The notes beneath the pieces are model-generated. The model did not search any database, was not told the DNA's origin, and saw only the letters and a program-made list of their open reading frames with translations. This document shows positions 35,925 through 45,124 of a DNA stretch of 64,000 nucleotides, piece after piece (the stretch's first letter is position 1; the number at the start of each line of letters is the position of its first letter). This DNA comes from Pseudoalteromonas sp. EB27 (lineage in GTDB: Bacteria; Pseudomonadota; Gammaproteobacteria; Enterobacterales; Alteromonadaceae): positions 1 to 64,000 of the forward strand of contig NZ_MTQD01000007.1 in the NCBI RefSeq assembly GCF_001974875.1, written 5' to 3'. The translations under genes and the position numbers were made by a program.

Positions 35925-36530
35925 TTAACCGCTAATTTGGAAAGATATTTTGTTCTGAACACCCGCAACTTCAACGGCTTCACCATTTACTACGCGCGGT
36001 TTATATTTAAATTTAAGGGCTGCATCCATCGCCGCTCTATCAAAGAGAGACTCAGGCTCTGCTTTAACCACTTGTGGGTCTCGCACCGTACCTTGCTTAG
36101 TTACTGTAAATTCAACAATAACGTAGCCTTCAATGCCACGTGATAATGCGCGACGAGGATAAACAGGCGCCACTTTAACAATAGGTAAATACTCACCATC
36201 ACTTGTTTCAAGTGCTAAACCACCGGCTAAATTTACATCTGCATCCACATTGGCGCCAAAGTCGAAGTTATTAGCGTTCGCAGTCGCGTCGCTATTTTGC
36301 ATTTGCGGCGATTCCATTGGCGGAGGTGGCTCTTTAGGCGTTGGTGGTTTTTGTGGTTTGCGTTCTTTTTTTTGCACGCTCTCTTCTTTTTTAAGCCTTA
36401 CAAAATCAAGAACATTACCCTTGGCGGGTTCACTCATTACACCTTCGCCACCAGTAATAAGTGCCTGCATGCCTAAAAACAACATAAAGGTCACTACACC
36501 GGCTATTACTAATGCTACTAAATAACGCAT
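35925..36530 (-). CDS. tonB: energy transducer TonB (TonB2 type)
   Basis: Transfers proton-motive energy from the ExbB/ExbD complex to outer-membrane receptors. One N-terminal membrane anchor (about 4-27), a short Pro/Lys spacer (about 55-75: KPPTPKEPPPP) and a C-terminal TonB domain (about 110-200) with YPRRALSRGIEGYVIVEFTV. At 201 aa with a short spacer it is the compact TonB2 class. It follows exbD by 9 bp. Confidence 0.92.
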   Translation of the reverse strand: MRYLVALVIAGVVTFMLFLGMQALITGGEGVMSEPAKGNVLDFVRLKKEESVQKKERKPQKPPTPKEPPPPMESPQMQNSDATANANNFDFGANVDADVNLAGGLALETSDGEYLPIVKVAPVYPRRALSRGIEGYVIVEFTVTKQGTVRDPQVVKAEPESLFDRAAMDAALKFKYKPRVVNGEAVEVAGVQNKISFQISG

Positions 36531-36539
36531 TGCCTGCCC

Positions 36540-36950
36540 TTATGCTTCTTGAGCCGCAATCGACACATCAAACACACCTGCTGCGCGTGCTGCATCCATT
36601 ACTTTTATTAAAGTATCGGTTGTTGATTTTTTGTCAGCTTGAATAACAACACTACCTTGCGGGTTTTCAGCTTTTAAACGCTCAATATTGGCTTGCACTG
36701 CACGTATATCAATTTGACGTTTGTTAATCCAAATTTCACCCGTGTCAGAAATCGCCACTAATATGTTTGCACGTTCTTTTTTAACAGCTGTTGCTGCTTC
36801 AGGGCGGTTTACGTCAATACCCGATTCTTTTACAAACGACGCTGTAACAATAAAGAAAATAAGCATGATAAATACAACATCTAACATAGGTGTCATGTTT
36901 ATTTCTTCAGCTTCGTCTTCTTGCATTAAATTACCTAAAGGGGCTCTCAT
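36540..36950 (-). CDS. exbD: biopolymer transporter ExbD
   Basis: Proton-channel stator partner of ExbB. One membrane helix (about 22-43, LDVVFIMLIFFIVTASF) carries the essential Asp (MTPMLDVVF, residue 24), and a periplasmic domain follows (about 60-135). Length 136 aa is normal. It lies 54 bp after exbB and 9 bp before tonB in the same operon. Confidence 0.93.
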   Translation of the reverse strand: MRAPLGNLMQEDEAEEINMTPMLDVVFIMLIFFIVTASFVKESGIDVNRPEAATAVKKERANILVAISDTGEIWINKRQIDIRAVQANIERLKAENPQGSVVIQADKKSTTDTLIKVMDAARAAGVFDVSIAAQEA

Positions 36951-37004
36951 TTTTTATTCTCCTAGGATGAACGGCTTTAAATGGGCCGCTTATCAAAATT
37001 TTGC

Positions 37005-37532
37005 TTAATGGTCTAAAACCATGCTGTCTTGTAGTAGCTCTACTTCTCGCTTGGCTTTGCGTTGTAAATACGTTGATGCAAATACACCCGATAACGCACC
37101 TACCATACCCGCCATTGTTGGAATAGTTGCTTTAGATACACCCGATGCCATTGAGCGCGCACTGCCTGTGCCTGTAATTGCCATCACATCAAATACTTCA
37201 ATCATTCCTGTTACTGTGCCCAATAAGCCAAGTAACGGGCATAACGCAACCATTACGTTAATAAGCGGTAAATTAGTATTTAGGCGCATACTTGCACGCG
37301 AGATCATCGCTTGACGAATTTGCTCTGCATTCCAGCTGTTACGCTCACAGCGAGAACTCCATGTGCTTTTAGCGTCTTTTTTATAACCACGAAAACCATT
37401 AAAAAAATAAATAAATCGCTCGAGTATCAATAACCACATCGCGAAGATTAACACCCCAATGACCAAGAGAACTTGGCCACCAGTGTCGAGAAAATCACGG
37501 ATAGCATTGATTGAGTCAATCAATAGCACCAT
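37005..37532 (-). CDS. exbB: MotA/TolQ/ExbB proton channel protein (ExbB2)
   Basis: Inner-membrane proton channel of the TonB motor. Three membrane segments: about 15-38, about 90-112 (NVMVALCPLLGLLGTVTGMIEVF) and about 130-155. The second holds the LLGTVTGM motif shared with TolQ and MotA. At 175 aa it is the short ExbB2 form. Only 3 bp separate it from the longer TtpC-like gene upstream. Confidence 0.92.
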   Translation of the reverse strand: MVLLIDSINAIRDFLDTGGQVLLVIGVLIFAMWLLILERFIYFFNGFRGYKKDAKSTWSSRCERNSWNAEQIRQAMISRASMRLNTNLPLINVMVALCPLLGLLGTVTGMIEVFDVMAITGTGSARSMASGVSKATIPTMAGMVGALSGVFASTYLQRKAKREVELLQDSMVLDH

Positions 37533-37535
37533 GGC

Positions 37536-38915
37536 TTATTCTCCTTTCTCACTACGCTCTGCAATAATACCGGCGCTTTGCTCTTGTAATATAAGCAGTA
37601 AACCTTTTGAGCGAGTATTAAGTAGCGTGTAAATAAATACGGTTGGTATTGCAACAACTAAGCCTAATACGGTTGTTACTAATGCTTGAGAAATACCACC
37701 AGCCATTAATTTAGGGTCGCCAGTACCAAATAGTGTAATTGCTTGGAAGGTATTGATCATACCGGTTACCGTACCAAGTAAACCTAATAGCGGTGCAACT
37801 ACCGATATAATTTTGATAAGTGTTAAGTTACGCGTAATTTTTGGCATTTCGCGTAAAATAGCTTCGCTTAATTTAAGCTCCAACGTGTCGTAGGCAACAT
37901 TTGGGTAGTCGTCTTTAACTTTCATAACACGACCTAGTGGATTGTCATCTCTCGCTACGCTGTCTTTTAGCTGGCGGCGAATTTTCCCACCAACAAGTAA
38001 TAGCGATACAAAACGCTCAATTGCAATTAATAATGCAAGTAAACCTACACCTAAGATTACGTAACCAACAGCGCCACCTTGATGTACTTGCTCTGCTGTA
38101 TCTGGGGCTTGAACGAGTAAACCTAAAATTGAACCACCTGTTGGGTCAAGTGCAAATTGCACAACACCTGTCTTAGCTTCTTGTAAATCGCCCGCTGTTG
38201 ATGTGTAACGCGATACTGGTTGGCGAGTTAGTTCGCTTAGTGTATTCGTACCTGGGTTGTATTCTAAATACTTACCGCCCGATACAACGTTAAAAGCACC
38301 TACGCGAACAACTTCTTGCTGTGCTTTATTACCACCTTCGACTATAACCGTAGTATTAAAGCGACTTACTTTGCCTTGCTCGGTCATTTCGCGTTGCAGC
38401 TCGTACCACACTTTTTCAATATCGTCGATTGAAGCAAGCTTTGATGTTGAACCCATTTTTTGAGCGAGATCGTCCATAAAAGCACTTCGCCCCGGAATTT
38501 CTGCCGATACAACCGATGTTGCAAATTTATTGCTTGAATCACCAGCAACTTGCTGAAGAACACCATATAATTCTTTAAGTGATCCCATACGCTTTGATAA
38601 AGTGTCAGTTAAATTAGCAAGCTTAACTTCGTTTTCTTCAAATTGTGTTTCTAATCGCTCTGATTCACCAAGCATTTGACTGCGTTTTGCTTGTATATCT
38701 TTTAGCATTTGCACTTGTTCGTTTTGACGCGAGGTAAATTCTTGCTCTCGTTGCTTGTTTTGTGCGCTTTGAACCGATTTCCCGTCTTCAATTGATTTAA
38801 GTAACGAATCAAGATCCATTGACTCTGCCGCGATACTATTACCTGTAAAACCTAGGCTTAGTGTAAAGCTTGCAGCAAAAAGAGCCGTTTTTGTCATTTG
38901 AGTAAACAATTTCAT
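37536..38915 (-). CDS. TtpC-like MotA/TolQ/ExbB protein with periplasmic coiled coil
   Basis: The larger, TonB2-specific ExbB homologue, needed for TonB2 function in Vibrio (TtpC). A signal sequence (about 1-29) is followed by a Gln/Glu-rich coiled coil (about 45-115) and a beta-rich region (about 165-250) in the periplasm. A C-terminal ExbB domain with three membrane helices (about 285-440) carries LLGLLGTVTGMINTF. Length 459 aa is typical. It follows the DUF3450 gene by 10 bp. Two ExbB paralogues in one operon are the defining mark of this class. Confidence 0.92.
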   Translation of the reverse strand: MKLFTQMTKTALFAASFTLSLGFTGNSIAAESMDLDSLLKSIEDGKSVQSAQNKQREQEFTSRQNEQVQMLKDIQAKRSQMLGESERLETQFEENEVKLANLTDTLSKRMGSLKELYGVLQQVAGDSSNKFATSVVSAEIPGRSAFMDDLAQKMGSTSKLASIDDIEKVWYELQREMTEQGKVSRFNTTVIVEGGNKAQQEVVRVGAFNVVSGGKYLEYNPGTNTLSELTRQPVSRYTSTAGDLQEAKTGVVQFALDPTGGSILGLLVQAPDTAEQVHQGGAVGYVILGVGLLALLIAIERFVSLLLVGGKIRRQLKDSVARDDNPLGRVMKVKDDYPNVAYDTLELKLSEAILREMPKITRNLTLIKIISVVAPLLGLLGTVTGMINTFQAITLFGTGDPKLMAGGISQALVTTVLGLVVAIPTVFIYTLLNTRSKGLLLILQEQSAGIIAERSEKGE

Positions 38916-38925
38916 TTTTAACCTC

Positions 38926-39678
38926 TTATTCTGCTGCGTGTACTGGCAGAGTTAACATATCTGGGGCAAGTTGCTTACGCGCTATGCGAAGACCTTTGTT
39001 AATTTGGCTTATAGTAGAGTCAGGAAGCGCTACAAACGTTTTTGTGTCTGTATCCCAACTACCTGCTTGCTTGCCATCGCGCGTTAAATAAATAAGCTCT
39101 AAACGACCAATGCGTAAAAAGTCTACTTCTCGCTCTTTACCACTGACTTCTAATAGAGCGGTATATGCTTCAATGGTACGCCCGTAATCAACTTCCACTT
39201 GATAAGCTTCCAAAACACGGCGAAATTTCTCGCTTGAGGTGATATCAGCGCGATCCATCATGGTTTTTAATGAGGCTAAACGTTTTGCACGCTCGTCTTG
39301 TAGAAATGGCACGTCGAGTGATACAAACTGCTCAAGGCCTGTGATCATACGCATCATTAAAGGTGTAATTTGACGTTCAATAATAGAAACCTGATCCATT
39401 GACAGGTTTAAAGATTCCATCTCTTCTATTTGATTATTTAACTGTTTAGTTAGCTGAGCGTTGTAAACAGCTAAACCATCAATTTCTTTATTGAGGGTTT
39501 TAAACTGCTGTAAACGCCCTTGCATTGAATCTGCAATCTTGTCTATTTTTGTTTGTGATTGCGCAGCTGATTTATTAATTTCACTGCTTTTATCAATAAC
39601 CTTATCTAAATCGTTTGCGTGTACTGCTGCACTTGCGGCCACAATACCAGCTAAGATTAATGGTTTAACGCCTTTCAT
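38926..39678 (-). CDS. DUF3450 periplasmic coiled-coil protein
   Basis: First gene of the TonB2 operon. A signal peptide (about 1-21, ending AVHA) is followed by a long coiled coil (about 25-100) and a helical DUF3450 domain with FRRVLEAYQVEVDYGRTIEAY. Function is unknown, but it nearly always precedes TtpC genes and is thought to assist the motor. ATG 39678 (250 aa) has AAGG at the right spacing; the GTG at 39687 overlaps that site and is rejected. Its promoter region carries two TTGTCAT heptamers. Confidence 0.88.
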   Translation of the reverse strand: MKGVKPLILAGIVAASAAVHANDLDKVIDKSSEINKSAAQSQTKIDKIADSMQGRLQQFKTLNKEIDGLAVYNAQLTKQLNNQIEEMESLNLSMDQVSIIERQITPLMMRMITGLEQFVSLDVPFLQDERAKRLASLKTMMDRADITSSEKFRRVLEAYQVEVDYGRTIEAYTALLEVSGKEREVDFLRIGRLELIYLTRDGKQAGSWDTDTKTFVALPDSTISQINKGLRIARKQLAPDMLTLPVHAAE

Positions 39679-39799
39679 CGCATACACCTTTACTCGTTAG
39701 TTAGCGGATTTGCTAGTTTGTTTTTTAAGGTCATAAACTTTCTTATATAAATAATTTATGACTTAATAATTTCAATGAGCAGGAGTTTATAGATGTAAC

Positions 39800-39839
39800 A
39801 TGACAAGGATGTTGCGCAAAAAAGTCGCTTTTATGACAA
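39800..39839 (-). promoter_or_regulatory. candidate PhoB-type sites upstream of the TonB2 operon
   Basis: On the minus strand TTGTCAT occurs at 39839-39833 and at 39806-39800, exactly 33 bp (three 11-bp steps) apart, 122 bp before the DUF3450 start. The two in-register heptamers between them are poor. The spacing and distance match the array before the lipoprotein gene. A separate hairpin (GTCATAAA 39730-39737 / TTTATGAC 39755-39762) lies nearer the gene. Confidence 0.42.
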
Positions 39840-39919
39840 TGGTAACAATTAAGACTTACGAGGAGATTTTTAAGATGATAAGAGCATTTGTTAACCAAAT
39901 GCCCTATAAACAAGCTGGG

Positions 39920-40534
39920 TTATTTTAAAATTGAATTAATTTGATTAAGGGAATAGTGCCAATCGGTATAATTAATTTCTATTGGGTGTGCTTTATTGTC
40001 TTTTATAAGCACGAGTGAGGGAAACCCTTGAATAGGTAACGTACGAACGAAAGACAACTCTTCTTTAAGTTCATCATTAAGCTCACTTGATGCTAGCTGC
40101 GCAGTAAACTCATTTTTATCTAAGCCAATTTGTTCAGCCAAACTAATTAATGTACTTTCATCAGACGGGTTTTGCGCGTTTAAGTAATAAGCATGTTGAA
40201 TTGCAGCCACCATTTGAGCTTCTTTATCCGCTTTACGCGCTATAAGTGCAGCTCTGCATGCGGGATACGTTGAACGTCTTGGCTGGCAATCGCGCCAAAA
40301 GTTATAATTAAATTGCGTACCTAACTGCGCTGAAATTTTATGCCAAGTACCCTCAAGCATCTCTTTCATATTTTGTGGCATTGGGTCTTGGCTATCAGGT
40401 GCTAATCCACCTACTTTATATTCAATTGCTACTTTACCAGCAAGCTCTGATTTTAGCTTAAGCCAGGTTGGTGAGTAACCCCAGCACCAACTACACATAG
40501 GGTCATGAACATATATTAATTTACTTTGAGACAT
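39920..40534 (-). CDS. DsbA family (FrnE-like) thiol oxidoreductase, cytosolic
   Basis: Thioredoxin-fold protein with the active site C14-S-W-C17 in a DPMCSWCWG context and a helical insertion (about 60-150), ending in a cis-Pro loop (IQGFPSLVLI). No signal peptide is present, so it acts in the cytosol, unlike true DsbA. Length 204 aa fits FrnE/2-hydroxychromene-carboxylate isomerase relatives. It follows the diguanylate cyclase by 13 bp, apparently as the last gene of a chemoreceptor-cyclase operon. Substrate unknown. Confidence 0.85.
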   Translation of the reverse strand: MSQSKLIYVHDPMCSWCWGYSPTWLKLKSELAGKVAIEYKVGGLAPDSQDPMPQNMKEMLEGTWHKISAQLGTQFNYNFWRDCQPRRSTYPACRAALIARKADKEAQMVAAIQHAYYLNAQNPSDESTLISLAEQIGLDKNEFTAQLASSELNDELKEELSFVRTLPIQGFPSLVLIKDNKAHPIEINYTDWHYSLNQINSILK

Positions 40535-40547
40535 ATTAATCCTTCAA

Positions 40548-41630
40548 CTAGTTTGAGACGACTCTATTACGACCAGCAGCCTTTGCACTATAAAGAGCTT
40601 CATCTGCTTGTTTTAATGAATCATCATAATCAGTTACTTTATTTACTTGGGAAATACCAATACTACAGGTGATTGAAATACGCTGCTTGTCATCGGTAAA
40701 TATAACGTGCCCTGCGACAGCCTCTCGAAATTTGTTTGCAATTACAGTGGCTGTAGGAACAGTAACCTGCGGTAAAATAACAACAAACTCCTCACCGCCA
40801 TAACGCGCTTTTAACGCAGTTGCCAAAAACTGAGATTCAAGGAGCTTGGTAAATTCAATCAATACCGTATCACCAAAGTCGTGACCATGCGTATCGTTTA
40901 AAGATTTGAAGTTATCTAAATCAATTAACAAAATTGAAAAAGGTAAGTACTGATCTGGGCGTGTTTGGGCAAGCTTTAAAAAATGAGAGGTAATAAAGCG
41001 TCTGTTTGCCATGCCAGTAAGGGGATCTGTGTACGCATGTTGTTTTTGCTCTAGCGTAATATCGGCAATAGCCATGTGGCTTTTATGTCTAAAATACTCA
41101 CCAATAAATGAGAATAAAAACACCATAGAAAATGACGCTATAAATCGTGTTTTTTCTACATCGCCATAGCTAACTTGACCAAAGTCAGGGCCGTATAAAA
41201 TAACAATACAACAAAACAGTAAAGTAAAACCTAACCAAGCACCTAATCTGACCCCTAAAGATGCAAACGTTACTACTGGATAAAACATTAGCCAATATAG
41301 CGCGGTATTATCTTTACCACCGGTATAAACAAGTGCAACAAACATCATGCACACAATGCTCATACTTATTAATGCCACAACTTGCAGATTACCCGTTTTT
41401 ATAAAGTAGATAGAACAGCTTATATTTGTAATGTTAACGATAATTAATGAAGCGGTGAGTATCGGTGAGTAAACCTTATGATTCAAAAACACGAGTACAG
41501 CAATCACCACAATTGATATCCCAATCATGGTAAATAAAGAAAACGCTTTGCGTTGCATGTCTGAGCTATAAACACTGTCGATATTTATTAGACTGAGCCA
41601 ATTTGCTTTATTCACATTTTTTTTAGTCAT
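40548..41630 (-). CDS. membrane diguanylate cyclase (GGDEF domain)
   Basis: The N-terminal half (about 25-185) has six membrane segments; a GGDEF domain follows (about 200-358). The active motif is GGEEF (near 277-281, ARYGGEEFVVIL), and LLIDLDNFKSLNDTHGH gives the metal/GTP site. It should make c-di-GMP. The gene lies 5 bp after a methyl-accepting chemotaxis protein and 13 bp before the DsbA-like gene, so shared transcription is nearly certain. Confidence 0.92.
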   Translation of the reverse strand: MTKKNVNKANWLSLINIDSVYSSDMQRKAFSLFTMIGISIVVIAVLVFLNHKVYSPILTASLIIVNITNISCSIYFIKTGNLQVVALISMSIVCMMFVALVYTGGKDNTALYWLMFYPVVTFASLGVRLGAWLGFTLLFCCIVILYGPDFGQVSYGDVEKTRFIASFSMVFLFSFIGEYFRHKSHMAIADITLEQKQHAYTDPLTGMANRRFITSHFLKLAQTRPDQYLPFSILLIDLDNFKSLNDTHGHDFGDTVLIEFTKLLESQFLATALKARYGGEEFVVILPQVTVPTATVIANKFREAVAGHVIFTDDKQRISITCSIGISQVNKVTDYDDSLKQADEALYSAKAAGRNRVVSN

Positions 41631-41635
41631 TAATT

Positions 41636-43525
41636 TTATACTTTAAACTTTTGAACCATGTTTTCTAAGGCACTAAACTGCTGTTTTAGTTTGGTACATT
41701 CGTTAAGTGTGTCATTTAAGTTGGCCTTGCCTTGTATAGAAAGCGCACTAATTGTTTGAATATCAGTATCTAATAACTTAACAACTTGGTTTTGCTCATC
41801 TGTTGCACTGGCCACAGAATGATTTGCATCGTTAATTTGCTTAATGGCTTGAATAACATGACTCATTAAATTGCCGACGGCATCTGCTTGTTGTACGCTT
41901 TTTTCACTGTCTTGAAGGCTTGTTTTCATAAGTTCTACAGCAAGGTTTGAGCCTTTTTGTAACTGGCTCACCGTGTCTTCAATTTCTTGCGTTGATTGTT
42001 GAGTGCGGTGTGCTAATTGGCGTACTTCATCTGCTACAACGGCAAAACCGCGTCCTGCCTCTCCTGCTCTAGCGGCTTCTATTGCTGCATTGAGTGCCAA
42101 TAGATTAGTTTGCTCGCTTACACCTTTAATAACTTCAAGCACTTGCCCAATACTGGCTGTGTGTGTATTTAAACTGTTTATAGTTTGCTGAGCTTTCTCC
42201 ATATTAGCTGAAAGCTGGTGGATGGTTGCAACACTGTGGCTTAATGCTTCTTGGTTTTGTGTTGAGTGCTCATCTGCATTTTTAGCAAGCTGCGAAGCAC
42301 TCTCTGCATTACTTGAAATATCCATTGATGTAGCTGAAAACTGATTAATAGCCGCCGCAACGCTATCGGTTCGTTTACTTTGATCATCATACATAGACAG
42401 TGATGAATGTGTTTGTGATACCAAGCTCTCAATAACTGTATCTAATTGCTCAGTGGACTCTTTTACTTGCTCTATTGAATGCTGAATTTTTTCGATGAAA
42501 ATATTAAATGAATGACTTATGTCGCCAAACTCATCATCATTTTCAACGGTTAGACGCCTTGTTAAATCGCCTTCGCCTTGTGCTATATCTTTAATGGCAT
42601 CATTTAAACGGTTCATAGGCTGCATTAAATAGCGTAATAAAAGCTGCATCATAATAATGATAGCAATGATCCCTATCACCATAAAAACAGCTGCAGTTTG
42701 GCCAAAGTTAGAAACGCTGACATACGCTTTATCTTTATCTATAACAACACCTAGGTACCAATCTACATTTTCAATGCCACTAATTTTTGTAAACGAGATA
42801 AGTTTAGACTCTCCGTTTATTTCGTATTGGGTAAACTCACTTTGCAAGGGCGTATTAGTACCAAAAATATCTGATGTATTTTTTAAGTTTAACTTAGCAT
42901 TAGGATGGCTTAACACTTGACCTTTGTTATCGAGTAAAAAACCATAACCAAGACCTAAAAAATCAATATCGTTGATAATTTTAGTTACAGTTTGCATATC
43001 AATATCGGCACCTGCAACGCCGCTAAACTGCCCATTTTGTAAAATGGGTACTACCGCTGAGATTGTAAGCTCGTTAGTTGTTACATCAATATAGGGAGTT
43101 GTAAAAGCGGTATTTGATTTGTTTTCGACTAATTTGTACCAAGGCCGAGAGGTCGCATCAAAATCAGCGGGTAAAACGACAGATTGATCGTTTAATATAA
43201 ACGTGCCGCTGGATTTACCGATATAGGTATTTTTAAAGCTTCCAGCAAGTTTTGCAGTATTTAATTGTGAAAGGGTGAGTGCTTTAGAATCATTAGCTTT
43301 GTGGGTTTTAGCAATTGATATAACAATCGCCAACTTTGCATTTAACCAACTCGCTATATTTTGTGAAACAGATTCTGAGTTTTGTTGTAATACTAGGCTT
43401 AACTGCTGCTCTGTTTGCTTGCGCATTGCAATGTAATTATTAAAAGTAAATAACCCTAGCACCAAAACCAAAATTAAAGAGGCCGCAATAGTCACTTTGG
43501 AAGTAAATTTCAACGAGTTAAGCAT
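41636..43525 (-). CDS. methyl-accepting chemotaxis protein with dCache sensor
   Basis: Chemoreceptor: membrane helix (about 8-28), a periplasmic double-Cache domain (about 35-270, with [20 protein letters not shown] typical of amino-acid-type dCache_1), a second helix (about 275-300), HAMP (about 300-355) and a cytoplasmic signalling domain. The latter's tip reads [20 protein letters not shown]. The second ATG, 43525, has AAGGA at proper spacing and is chosen (629 aa). There is no C-terminal CheR/CheB pentapeptide. The ligand is unknown. Confidence 0.93.
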   Translation of the reverse strand: MLNSLKFTSKVTIAASLILVLVLGLFTFNNYIAMRKQTEQQLSLVLQQNSESVSQNIASWLNAKLAIVISIAKTHKANDSKALTLSQLNTAKLAGSFKNTYIGKSSGTFILNDQSVVLPADFDATSRPWYKLVENKSNTAFTTPYIDVTTNELTISAVVPILQNGQFSGVAGADIDMQTVTKIINDIDFLGLGYGFLLDNKGQVLSHPNAKLNLKNTSDIFGTNTPLQSEFTQYEINGESKLISFTKISGIENVDWYLGVVIDKDKAYVSVSNFGQTAAVFMVIGIIAIIIMMQLLLRYLMQPMNRLNDAIKDIAQGEGDLTRRLTVENDDEFGDISHSFNIFIEKIQHSIEQVKESTEQLDTVIESLVSQTHSSLSMYDDQSKRTDSVAAAINQFSATSMDISSNAESASQLAKNADEHSTQNQEALSHSVATIHQLSANMEKAQQTINSLNTHTASIGQVLEVIKGVSEQTNLLALNAAIEAARAGEAGRGFAVVADEVRQLAHRTQQSTQEIEDTVSQLQKGSNLAVELMKTSLQDSEKSVQQADAVGNLMSHVIQAIKQINDANHSVASATDEQNQVVKLLDTDIQTISALSIQGKANLNDTLNECTKLKQQFSALENMVQKFKV

Positions 43526-43714
43526 ATACATCCTTTTTATTATTTATCTTTATTATCCATACAGTTTTAGCAAAAATTTAGCAAAATGTCCTAATAAATA
43601 AGGCTTGCGACTAGGTTATTAGATAAAAATAAGGATAAAGGATTAAAAAACAAAAGGCTGTAGGGATTAACTGACTAATATTGAAATAAGTTATGACTCG
43701 TATTAATTACTTAT

Positions 43715-43724
43715 GGAACGTTCC
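43715..43724. promoter_or_regulatory. palindrome GGAACGTTCC, downstream copy
   Basis: A perfect 10-bp palindrome 58 bp past the end of the sugar transporter gene and 190 bp before the chemoreceptor start. It is identical to the one at 45111-45120 and may be an auxiliary operator. Confidence 0.45.
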
Positions 43725-43741
43725 TATTAAATATAGCTTTG

Positions 43742-43771
43742 AAAGTGACTGAATACGTATTCAGTCACTTT
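43742..43771 (-). terminator. terminator of the sugar transporter gene
   Basis: A 30-bp perfect palindrome (arms AAAGTGACTGAATAC and its complement) lies 11 bp past the transporter stop. The following T-run is weak, but stem strength is high. Confidence 0.65.
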
Positions 43772-43782
43772 TGTATAGTCTG

Positions 43783-45039
43783 TTATTTCCACTTATTTGC
43801 TAAGCGAACAACATTTAATCCGTACCATGCTATAAATACATAACATAGCATCGGTACAAAAAAGCTTTGTTGTATATTAACTGTGTCAGCTATAAACCCT
43901 TGCAGTAATGGCACAAGTGCCCCCCCTACAATAGCTAAGCATAACCAACCAGAACCCTTACTAGTCAATGATCCTAGTCGCTCGATAGCAACCGAAAATA
44001 TAGTCGGGAACATAATTGAGTTAAATAAACCAATTGCCAAAACTGAATATAAAGCGACGTCACCTTGAGTAAAAATTGTGATCAATAATAGCGCAATAAT
44101 ACTAAATGCATTAAATGCGATAGCCTTAGAAGGCGCTATTTTTTGTAATAAAACAGAGCCAATAAAACGCCCTACCATTGCCCCGCCCCAATAATAACTA
44201 ATAAGTGCGGCCGCGGTATGCTCTTCAAGCCCTGCTATGTGTGCCTCACCAAAGTAATTTACTAAAAAGCTGCCGATGGCAACCTCCCCGCCTACATAAC
44301 AAAATATAGCAAGTACACCCATAGTTAAGTGCGGTGCTTGAGTTAATGAACGAGATTCTACTGCAGCGTTATTTTCTTCTTTATGGGCTTCAATTTCTGG
44401 AAGCTTTATAAAGGCAAATATAATAGCGATAAGTAATAAGGCGCCAGCAAGCATTAAGTAAGGAACTTTTACAGATTCAGCAGTTGCTGCAGAAGCGGCT
44501 AGACTACCTGCTGTACCAAAAAATAATAAACCACCTACATAAGGCCCAACAGTAGTACCAAGCGCATTAAGTGCCTGTGCCAAATTTAAACGAGAAGAAG
44601 CTGTTTTTTCAGGCCCAAGAGCAGCAACATAAGGGTTAGCAGAAACCTGAAGTACCGTTACACCAGCGGCAAGTACAAATAAAGCGCCTAAAAATAGCCA
44701 ATACTCATGTACTACAACAGCAGGGTAAAACAACATACAGCCAATTGAAGCCACAATTAAACCGGTTAAAATCCCTTTTTTGTAACCAAACTGCTTAACT
44801 AAAATACCCGCAGGGATAGAAACAATAAAATAAGCACCAAAAAAGCAAAACTGTACTAGCATCGCTTCAAAAAAGCTTAAATCAAATACGCCTTTTAATC
44901 GTGGTATTAGTACATCGTTTAAAACAGTAATAAAACCCCATAAAAAAAATAGGGTCGTCATTGCAGTCAGTGGAAACAGGTAATTTTTATTTGGCTGTTC
45001 GTTGACCGCGAATGATTGATTTGTATTTATTTCACTCAC
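43783..45039 (-). CDS. sugar MFS transporter, FucP family
   Basis: Twelve-helix inner-membrane symporter of the FHS/FucP family, which imports fucose, glucose, galactose or N-acetylglucosamine with protons or sodium. Seen: the N-terminal TTLFFLWGFITVLNDVLIPRLK segment (about 29-50), the AGVTVLQVSANPYVAALGP motif (about 122-140) and SRLNLAQALNALGT. Length 418 aa is normal. It is monocistronic; a palindrome GGAACGTTCC lies 72 bp upstream. No sugar enzymes are adjacent, so the sugar cannot be chosen. Confidence 0.9.
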   Translation of the reverse strand: MSEINTNQSFAVNEQPNKNYLFPLTAMTTLFFLWGFITVLNDVLIPRLKGVFDLSFFEAMLVQFCFFGAYFIVSIPAGILVKQFGYKKGILTGLIVASIGCMLFYPAVVVHEYWLFLGALFVLAAGVTVLQVSANPYVAALGPEKTASSRLNLAQALNALGTTVGPYVGGLLFFGTAGSLAASAATAESVKVPYLMLAGALLLIAIIFAFIKLPEIEAHKEENNAAVESRSLTQAPHLTMGVLAIFCYVGGEVAIGSFLVNYFGEAHIAGLEEHTAAALISYYWGGAMVGRFIGSVLLQKIAPSKAIAFNAFSIIALLLITIFTQGDVALYSVLAIGLFNSIMFPTIFSVAIERLGSLTSKGSGWLCLAIVGGALVPLLQGFIADTVNIQQSFFVPMLCYVFIAWYGLNVVRLANKWK

Positions 45040-45110
45040 GTCGTTTTCACTCCATTAACAAGTTGAAAACGATTCTACATGTTTATATATAAATTAGTCA
45101 GTGCAACAAA

Positions 45111-45120
45111 GGAACGTTCC
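45111..45120 (-). promoter_or_regulatory. palindrome GGAACGTTCC, candidate LacI-type operator
   Basis: A perfect palindrome with a central CG, 72 bp before the sugar transporter start. Central-CG even palindromes are typical of LacI/PurR-family repressors that control sugar uptake genes. No LacI gene is in the window. Confidence 0.55.
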
Positions 45121-45124
45121 AATT

